This document shows, piece after piece, positions 14,428 to 20,280 of a DNA stretch of 20,280 nucleotides. Each line of letters starts with the position of its first letter. Position 1 is the stretch's first letter. Below the pieces are notes generated by a model that was not told the DNA's origin, made no database searches, and saw only the letters and a program-made list of their open reading frames with translations. Source of the DNA: Bacteroidales bacterium UBA5833. GTDB taxonomy: Bacteria > Bacteroidota > Bacteroidia > Bacteroidales > Lentimicrobiaceae. The position numbers were made by a program, and so were the translations under genes. The stretch spans positions 1-20,280 of the forward strand of contig DJGZ01000090.1 in NCBI GenBank assembly GCA_002433025.1, in the 5' to 3' direction.

Positions 14428-16506
14428 TCAACGCTGCGGAACAGAATAGATAGGAAGAATGTTCCTTGATTCCGAATCATTGCAGTTGTTGAAAAAATCT
14501 TCATTAAAGTCATTTTGCCGAAGGATCTGACCGGATTTATAATTATCGAGCGGCTCACCTTCATTTGAATCCTTCATAGCAGCAGCGCCTGAAATTTTAA
14601 TCTCGGTACGTCTGTTTTCCTGATGCTCTTCCTCGCTGCAGCTCACCCCGTCAGCACATCTGTTAACCAGTTTGTACTCTCCGTAACCATTGGCGGTGAT
14701 GCGCCCCTTGTCAATCCCGCGGGATATGATGTAATCAACGGCAGATTTTGCCCTGCGGTCTGACAGCCGTTCATTATATTTAAAACTACCCCTTGAGTCG
14801 GTGTGAGAACCTAATTCAACGGTGATACCAGGATTTTCCTTCAGGAAAATAACAACCTTATCGAGCTCGGTGGCGGCATCCGGTCTGATGTTCCATTTGT
14901 CGAAATCATAATAAATATTCTCAAGCCTGAAAATCTGATCTACTTTGTATTTGGCAAGAAGCAGGTTTCGGTTTTCAATTTCAGCAGCCTTTGACTTATT
15001 ATCCATTGCAAGGCTCAGGCAATCGGGATAAAAGCCATTCCTGATGCCTTTGATTACCAGCGAAGAACCTCTTTTTACCTTTGCTGTGTAACGGCCATTT
15101 TCATCAGTTTTTAAAACCATAACCTCATTATTAAGGGTATTCAGTACAAATACCGTAGCGTTCTTCATGGTTTCAAGGGTTTCCTTATCTTTTACCAGGC
15201 CGGTAATCATTACAGAATCAGGAAGACGTTCGCTTATTGTCAGCAGATAAATATCATCTTCGCCTTTACCTCCCGGCCTGTTTGAACTGATCATACCCTC
15301 TCTGCCGTTGCTGCTGATTACAATTCCGAAATCATCCGCCGGAGAATTAACCGGGGCTTTCAGATTCCCGGGTTTGCTCCACGCGTCTCCGTTTTTAATC
15401 GATTTGAAGATATCAAGACTGCCGAGCCCTGCATGGCCATCAGAAGAAAAATACAACACGCTATCCTGATGCAGGTAGGGGAACATTTCATTTCCGAAGG
15501 TGTTCACGACAGCACCAAGGTTCTCCGCGGGGCCCCATCCATCTCCCGTTCGTTTAACGCGATACAGGTCTGTACCACCAAAACCGCCGGGCATATCAGA
15601 AGCAAAATACATTGTCTGTCCATCAGCCGATAATGAAGGATGACCAACTGAATATGCATCACTGTTCAGGAAAAACGGTTTGGGTTCGCTCCACTTCCCA
15701 TCTTCCATGGTGCTGGAATATAGCTTCAGGCGATTGGTATAATACCTTGTTGAGTCCAGTTCTCCGGCTTTACGGATAACCCTTGTAAAATAGATCGTAT
15801 TGAAATCCTGCGAAAAAGTTGCCGGACCATCGTGGTAAGCCTGATTAATGCGGCTGGAATATACCGACGGGCTGCCGGGCTTCATAATATCCAGATCATC
15901 ATCCTTTTTTAATTGGGCAAAGAACAGATCAAGGTAATAGGCTCCCGTCCAGCCATATCTTTTCTCACCTGATTTCGCCATACGGTCGGTTGTAAAAACC
16001 ATCCCATCTTTAACATAAACAGGGGAAAAATCGGAAAACTCAGAATTTATCGTCGCTGCGTTGATCACCTCATAAACATACTCAGGTTCAACCCAGTTTT
16101 TTACTTCGATGGAGTACCCGGCAAAGAGGGCTCCCCTGGGATCTGCAGGATTCAAAACTGCATAACGCTCAAACTGGACCACTGCTTCATCGTATTTACC
16201 AAGGCTGCGCAAAACCTGCCCATAATTAAAATAAACACCGGCATCATTTACACCTGAAGCAATCAGTTTATCATACCATTTTGCCGAAGCTTCAAAATTG
16301 CTGATCAAACGGTAACTATCACCCAGACGGGTCATAGCATGAACCTTGTGCTTATTCTGCTTAGCGGCCAGTTTCTCGTAATAGGGGATTGATTTTGCAT
16401 ATTCAAAGCGGTCAAACAACCTGTCGGCTTTCGACTTTTGTGCAAAAAGCTGAGGGTTGATCAAAACAGCAACCGAGATCAGCAGAACCAGATATTTAGT
16501 TTTCAT
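14428..16506 (-). CDS. TPR / PD40 propeller / OmpA-family protein (PorE-like architecture)
   Basis: This 692-residue envelope protein probably binds peptidoglycan through its C-terminal region. A Sec signal peptide ends near Ala22 (INPQLFAQ) with no lipobox Cys. TPR-like helices occupy about 28-120. A PD40/WD40-like propeller covers about 155-425, with repeats such as PSLSADGQTMYFASD (290-304) and YLHQDSVLYFSSDG. A carboxypeptidase-regulatory-like beta-sandwich lies at about 432-515. An OmpA domain covers about 528-640, with HTDSRGS carrying Asp570 and LSDRRA carrying Arg585, the residues expected to bind diaminopimelate, and a Cys617/Cys623 pair. A polar Asn/Asp-rich tail of about 50 residues follows the OmpA domain. 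The domain order is that of P. gingivalis PorE, a T9SS component, but PorE is a lipoprotein and similar proteins are numerous. It lies 56 bases downstream of porP, last in the cluster. Confidence 0.88.
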   Translation of the reverse strand: MKTKYLVLLISVAVLINPQLFAQKSKADRLFDRFEYAKSIPYYEKLAAKQNKHKVHAMTRLGDSYRLISNFEASAKWYDKLIASGVNDAGVYFNYGQVLRSLGKYDEAVVQFERYAVLNPADPRGALFAGYSIEVKNWVEPEYVYEVINAATINSEFSDFSPVYVKDGMVFTTDRMAKSGEKRYGWTGAYYLDLFFAQLKKDDDLDIMKPGSPSVYSSRINQAYHDGPATFSQDFNTIYFTRVIRKAGELDSTRYYTNRLKLYSSTMEDGKWSEPKPFFLNSDAYSVGHPSLSADGQTMYFASDMPGGFGGTDLYRVKRTGDGWGPAENLGAVVNTFGNEMFPYLHQDSVLYFSSDGHAGLGSLDIFKSIKNGDAWSKPGNLKAPVNSPADDFGIVISSNGREGMISSNRPGGKGEDDIYLLTISERLPDSVMITGLVKDKETLETMKNATVFVLNTLNNEVMVLKTDENGRYTAKVKRGSSLVIKGIRNGFYPDCLSLAMDNKSKAAEIENRNLLLAKYKVDQIFRLENIYYDFDKWNIRPDAATELDKVVIFLKENPGITVELGSHTDSRGSFKYNERLSDRRAKSAVDYIISRGIDKGRITANGYGEYKLVNRCADGVSCSEEEHQENRRTEIKISGAAAMKDSNEGEPLDNYKSGQILRQNDFNEDFFNNCNDSESRNILPIYSVPQR

Positions 16507-16562
16507 AGTTTAAAACTTTAACGCCATTAAAAATTCCTGTTACAACCTTCTTCGTTTCGAGT

Positions 16563-17510
16563 TTAAAAATATCTCGGGGTCAGCAGGCGGGGTTTAAACA
16601 GGTTCATGTCATAAGAAATCATTACCTCGTGTGAACCCTGGGAATGGGTTTTCATCTCAGTAAGATAAGCATCGTATGAATAACCAAGTCTCCAGTTATC
16701 TGTCAGGTTCAATTCAACCATGAATACCACTGCATTCTTGCTGGTAATGGCATTCTTATTGGTTCTGTAGGATGCTCCGACCCATAAAACATCGTTGAAG
16801 AGAAAGCTGGCATTCAGGTCCATATTGAGCGGTGCATTGGCGGTGTATTTGAACATCATTCCCGGGCGGAAAACAATATTATCAGAGAGCGGCAACGCCA
16901 GACCGGCAATTCCGTAAAAATGCCTTGCCAGGGTGGCATAGGAGGTGAGTCCGTTTTCGAATTCGACTTTGCCATACTGGCTTTCGAATAACTGCTTGGA
17001 TGAAACGCCCAGGTAGTAAGAACGGGTGTAATAATAGATGCCGAAATTCGCATCAGGCTGCAATTTGTTCTTCGGTCTGTTGAGTATCACTTCATCATCG
17101 CCGTCGCGCAGCTTCAGGGCATCCCAGTCAACGTTCACCTGGTTGAAACCTGCCTGAAGACCCAATGAAAGAATTCCTTTGAACAGACGTACACGATAAG
17201 CATAGTTGCCCATAAAACCAACATCGGTAAAAGGGCCGGTCTGATCGGCATATACATACATACCCAATGCAATATTTTCATTCCGGAGGGGTGAATGTGC
17301 GCTGAATGTTAGTGTTTTGGGTGCACCATCCCCGAACCCTACCCATTGGTAACGGTTCAGCAGAGTCATGGTAAGCATATCACGGCTTCCTGTATAACCC
17401 GGGTTGATTACCAACCGGTTAAACATAAACTGGCTGTAAAGTGCGTCTCTTTGCGACATGGCACTTACTGTTACCAGAAACAGTCCGATGATGAGTATTG
17501 ACTTTTTCAT
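16563..17510 (-). CDS. PorP/SprF-family type IX secretion outer membrane protein
   Basis: This 315-residue outer-membrane beta-barrel belongs to the PorP/SprF family (TIGR03519-type). PorP works with the T9SS in P. gingivalis, and SprF is needed for surface delivery of the adhesin SprB in F. johnsoniae. A signal peptide ends near residue 19-20 (VSAMSQ). The family N-terminus follows, with SQFMFNRLVINPGYTGSR at 26-43, then RYQWVGFGDGAPKT (53-66) with its characteristic QW and GAPKT. The rest is amphipathic strands to a terminal RYF. Length is typical (about 300-320). The ATG start gives a complete signal peptide. Its position directly downstream of a type B sorting-domain protein (130-base gap) matches the known pairing of SprF-like proteins with type B T9SS substrates, so it is probably the dedicated partner of that protein. 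I give no symbol because paralogues are numerous. Confidence 0.93.
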   Translation of the reverse strand: MKKSILIIGLFLVTVSAMSQRDALYSQFMFNRLVINPGYTGSRDMLTMTLLNRYQWVGFGDGAPKTLTFSAHSPLRNENIALGMYVYADQTGPFTDVGFMGNYAYRVRLFKGILSLGLQAGFNQVNVDWDALKLRDGDDEVILNRPKNKLQPDANFGIYYYTRSYYLGVSSKQLFESQYGKVEFENGLTSYATLARHFYGIAGLALPLSDNIVFRPGMMFKYTANAPLNMDLNASFLFNDVLWVGASYRTNKNAITSKNAVVFMVELNLTDNWRLGYSYDAYLTEMKTHSQGSHEVMISYDMNLFKPRLLTPRYF

Positions 17511-17566
17511 TTTATTGGCTGTTATGAAATTGTTCCTTGTTTCCTTTTTTGTTTTCCTTTAATTTA

Positions 17567-17640
17567 CCGGTAGCTACCGGCCGGCATCGGATTCAAACCC
17601 CTTAAACCCTCCTGCTGACGGCCGGCGCTTTTCCGGTATA
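17567..17640 (-). other. GC-rich palindromic spacer between adhesin gene and porP
   Basis: The spacer after the adhesin stop holds a perfect 14-bp palindrome at 17567-17580 (CCGGTAG followed by CTACCGG), two self-complementary GGCCGGC copies at 17579-17585 and 17620-17626, and a CCGGTA at 17633-17638 that can pair with TACCGG at 17575-17580. The minus-strand transcript could fold into competing hairpins here. No T tract follows, so it is not an ordinary terminator. A role in reducing read-through or in mRNA processing between the two genes is inference. The porP-proximal part (about 17511-17560) is purine-rich on the coding strand and unstructured. Confidence 0.45.
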
Positions 17641-20280
17641 TCATTTGCTGCCGTGAATAATCACCCAGCCTGTATAGATTTCATTCACCGACCTCAGTTT
17701 GACGATATAATAGTAGGTACCATCAGGCAGTATTTTGCCATTCTTATTGGTTCCGTCCCACACTACCGAGGTATTGTTGTAGTTCTCGAAATACCGCACC
17801 TGGTCACCCCAACGGTTGAAAAGCAGGATTTCATTGTCACCATACTCTTCAATTCCGTCAATAATCCAATTGTCATTGCGGCCGTCACCATTCGGTGTTA
17901 TGCCATTGTAAATGATGATCTCGGCACGACCCGGATCCGGAACCACTACGATCACGGAAACTGCGGTGTCGGAGATGGCAACTCCATTGATATCATAGAG
18001 GATATAGGTAAACTCATCCATTCCGGTGAAATCAGTTGCCGGCGTGTAAGTCACCGTCATATCGCTATGGAGTTCAAGATATCCGTTTGAAGGCTGGGTC
18101 AGGATTTCAATGCCTGCGGTAATGCCTTCGGGAACTATATCATTGAACATATTGGTTATCAGTCTCGGAGTATTTACCAGGGTAGTATCAAGGTCAGCAA
18201 CTGCAATAAGATAGATGGGTGCAGGAGGATCTTCTCCTTCTATCACGATGGTTACAGTGGCATCATCGCAGAGTCCGCTCAGGTCGCATACCCGGTAGAT
18301 AAAGGTATCGGTTCCGTGGAAGCCGGTATTCGGCGTATAAAGGATGTTTCCGTTCTGCGGGTCAACCATGGTGAATCCGTTTGCAGGATTGGTAATCACG
18401 GTTACTGTCGAAGGATCGATATTGTTATCGCAATCGGTATCGTTCTCAAGAACAGGGACTGATACCGGAATATTCATTTCCGTAACATCATTGTCATCAT
18501 TGGCTATTGGGCCTGCTATTACTGTTACCAGTATGCTGCAACTTGCCTGATTTCCATGAATATCGGTGGCAATCCAGGAAACCTCATGGATGCCTGCGGG
18601 CAGTTCAATACTGCCGGCAGCGCCCGTACTGCTTACCACACTTTCAATTCCACAGTTGTCAGAAACAACAGGCTCAGGAATTTCAACAAGTGCAGTGCAT
18701 CCGGCTCCTGCAACAACAGTGATGTCTTCAGGACATTCGATCACCGGCAGCTCATTGTCAGTTACAGTAATCGTCATCTCACAGGTTGAGGTCAATCCGT
18801 GAATATCAGTAACTGTCCATACAACGGTGGTTGTACCTGTCGGATAAATTCCGCTTGCATTATCTGTTCCGTTGAAGCTGTTCACCACAAGTTCAATTCC
18901 GCAGTTATCGGATACAACAGGCTGGGGAACGGTTACATTGGCTTCGCAAACGCCAGGATCGGTATTTACATTGATATCTTCGGGGCATACAATTACCGGA
19001 AGTTCATTGTCAGTAACGGTGACACTCATAACACATTCAGACTGGTTGCCATGGATATCAAAAACTGTCCAGTTGATGGTGGTTGTGCCCGTCGGATAGA
19101 TGCCACTTGCATCACCGGTACCATTGAATGAATTTACAACAGATTCAATTCCGCAATTATCAGATACAACCGGCTGAGGTACGGTAACGTATGCTTCACA
19201 AACGCCAGGATCAGTGCTAACAGCGATATCTTCAGGACAATCAATTGCAGGAAGCTCATTATCGGATACTGTAACCGTCATGGAGCATTCAGCGATATGA
19301 CCATTTACATCGGTAACGGTCCAGATGATGGTGGTAGTTCCAACCGGATAGGTGCCGCTGGCATCATCAGCGCCGTTGAAGCTGTTGGTAACATTCTCAA
19401 CGCCACAGTTATCGGAAACTTCAGGCAAAGGAACAGTAACATAAGCTTCACAAACACCGGGATCAGTGCTAACAGCAATATCCTCAGGACAAACAATGAC
19501 AGGCGCTTCTGCATCAACTACTGTGATATTCATGAAGCATGAACTTGAATTGCCTGACATATCAACGACTGTCCACCAGACTACTGTTGTACCAACAGGA
19601 TAAACTGCGGAGGCATCATCAGTCTGGGTATAAGTATTAACAAGGGTGCGGATTTCACAATTGTCACTTACAACAGGCTGCGGAACATTAACAAATGCTT
19701 CACATACGCCCGGATCATTATTAATTGTGATGTGTTGCGGACAAATAATATGGGGATCCTCATTGTCATTAATGGTAATGGTCATGCTGCACGTTGAAAC
19801 ATTGCCGCACTCGTCGGTTGCCGTCCAGATAATGGTCGTTACACCCAAAGGATAAGATCCGGTTGCATTGTTGGTTCCGGTAATATTATTCATAAGGGTA
19901 ACTTCTCCGCAAGCATCTATTGCTGCAGGAACAGGTACTACAATCCATGCGCCGCACATTCCCGGTTCTGTTACAGCTACGATATTCTGAGGACAGGTTA
20001 ATTCCGGAGCCTGGGTATCAACTATAGTGAAGGTTGCCGTTGTTGTTGCCTGGATACCGCAGTTATCTGTAGCTGTCCACGTAACAGTTGCAGATCCGGT
20101 AGCACCGCACAGATCGCTGAGTCCTTCAAAATCATGGGTAATGGTAACCTCACCGCAAATATCCTCAGCAACAGCACTGTTCAGCCAGTTGTTGAGATCC
20201 CCGGTATTTCCGGATCCATTGCAGTTTACCGTTAAATCAGCCGGAGCATTGGTAAACACCGGAGCTTCGGTGTCAACAGT
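17641..20280 (-). CDS. large secreted HYR-repeat protein with T9SS type B sorting domain (5' partial)
   Basis: The frame is open to the window edge (its first visible residues TVDTEAPVFTN are mid-domain), so the start and signal peptide lie beyond; 879 residues are visible. From the N-terminus come a degenerate HYR-like unit, five HYR units of exactly 84 residues, and a sixth of 79. Two cadherin/Big_9-like domains of about 90 residues follow, the first with VLENDTD, GNILYTPN and GTDTFIYRVCD, the second with LITNMFND and TVTYTPATDF. Last is a C-terminal domain of about 90 residues with NGITPNGDGRND, LFNRWGDQV, WDGTNKNGK and DGTYYYIV. That end is the CHU_C/TIGR04131-type sorting signal that sends proteins through the T9SS to the cell surface. 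It is probably a surface adhesin or filament-like protein; no enzymatic domain is seen. It is first in the cluster with porP and the OmpA-family gene. Confidence 0.92.
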   Translation of the reverse strand, partial: TVDTEAPVFTNAPADLTVNCNGSGNTGDLNNWLNSAVAEDICGEVTITHDFEGLSDLCGATGSATVTWTATDNCGIQATTTATFTIVDTQAPELTCPQNIVAVTEPGMCGAWIVVPVPAAIDACGEVTLMNNITGTNNATGSYPLGVTTIIWTATDECGNVSTCSMTITINDNEDPHIICPQHITINNDPGVCEAFVNVPQPVVSDNCEIRTLVNTYTQTDDASAVYPVGTTVVWWTVVDMSGNSSSCFMNITVVDAEAPVIVCPEDIAVSTDPGVCEAYVTVPLPEVSDNCGVENVTNSFNGADDASGTYPVGTTTIIWTVTDVNGHIAECSMTVTVSDNELPAIDCPEDIAVSTDPGVCEAYVTVPQPVVSDNCGIESVVNSFNGTGDASGIYPTGTTTINWTVFDIHGNQSECVMSVTVTDNELPVIVCPEDINVNTDPGVCEANVTVPQPVVSDNCGIELVVNSFNGTDNASGIYPTGTTTVVWTVTDIHGLTSTCEMTITVTDNELPVIECPEDITVVAGAGCTALVEIPEPVVSDNCGIESVVSSTGAAGSIELPAGIHEVSWIATDIHGNQASCSILVTVIAGPIANDDNDVTEMNIPVSVPVLENDTDCDNNIDPSTVTVITNPANGFTMVDPQNGNILYTPNTGFHGTDTFIYRVCDLSGLCDDATVTIVIEGEDPPAPIYLIAVADLDTTLVNTPRLITNMFNDIVPEGITAGIEILTQPSNGYLELHSDMTVTYTPATDFTGMDEFTYILYDINGVAISDTAVSVIVVVPDPGRAEIIIYNGITPNGDGRNDNWIIDGIEEYGDNEILLFNRWGDQVRYFENYNNTSVVWDGTNKNGKILPDGTYYYIVKLRSVNEIYTGWVIIHGSK
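18511..20007 (-). repeat. tandem HYR repeat array (five 252-bp units plus one of 237 bp)
   Basis: In coding order the units are 19756-20007, 19504-19755, 19252-19503, 19000-19251 and 18748-18999 (84 codons each, no indels), then 18511-18747 (79 codons). Each of the 84-residue units starts with the pattern PxIxCPxxI, continues with DPGVCEA, VPxPxVSDNC and YPxGTT, and ends with WTVxDxxGxxxxC and a DNE-type linker. Cys recur at unit positions 5, 18, 33 and 73, implying two disulfides per unit. The third, fourth and fifth units are most alike. At DNA level a 51-base stretch of units three and four (19453-19503 against 19201-19251) differs at only 7 positions, pointing to fairly recent duplication. 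Confidence 0.9.

Noticed and set aside
17653..19855. Several plus-strand frames with similar-looking products opposite the HYR array
   Set aside because: They resemble each other only because the coding strand is repetitive; none has a promoter or a recognisable domain.
18511..20007. Regularly spaced DNA repeats suggesting a CRISPR-like array
   Set aside because: The 252-bp period is an in-frame protein repeat with conserved Cys and HYR motifs; there are no short direct repeats with unique spacers.

Overview
The window comes from a bacterium of the phylum Bacteroidota. It carries three kinds of component of the type IX secretion system (T9SS), which is largely confined to this phylum: the SprA/Sov translocon, a PorP/SprF-family outer-membrane protein, and a giant secreted protein with a type B (gliding-motility-associated) C-terminal sorting domain. 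Start regions lack Shine-Dalgarno sequences. Several intergenic regions hold matches to the Bacteroidota promoter form (TTTG, about 19 bases, TAnnTTTG). The genus cannot be named from what is visible; an environmental Bacteroidales-like organism of moderate GC is my best guess.

Layout. Positions 48-3824 (minus strand) hold malate dehydrogenase (mdh) and the large malic enzyme with a phosphotransacetylase-like tail (maeB). The 555-base gap between them contains an unusual inverted pair of 8-bp tandem repeats. From a divergent promoter region at about 3825-4004 the plus strand carries ruvA, then the 2410-residue sprA, which appears to start at TTG and ends with a clear intrinsic terminator. It continues with gcvH under its own promoter candidate, a small VanZ-like membrane protein, and tonB, which ends in a second strong terminator. 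A non-coding stretch of about 0.5 kb separates these from a convergent minus-strand cluster. In transcription order that cluster is a partial HYR-repeat protein with a T9SS type B sorting domain (its 5' end lies beyond the window), a porP/sprF gene, and a TPR, PD40-propeller, carboxypeptidase-regulatory-like and OmpA protein of PorE-like architecture. It ends at a GC-rich hairpin.

How the genes fit together. SprA is the outer-membrane channel of the T9SS. The minus-strand cluster looks like one substrate (the HYR protein) with its PorP/SprF partner and an OmpA-type peptidoglycan-anchoring protein, so channel and client system sit within 10 kb of each other. The mdh and maeB pair interconverts malate, oxaloacetate and pyruvate. 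RuvA, GcvH, VanZ-like and TonB are housekeeping genes around sprA.

I found no CRISPR array, RNA gene, insertion sequence or defence system. The window is mainly well-understood Bacteroidota biology. The most unusual items are the 8-bp tandem/inverted repeat at 1173-1254, the apparent TTG start of sprA, the regular array of five exactly 84-residue HYR units, and the palindromic spacers flanking the adhesin/porP cluster.
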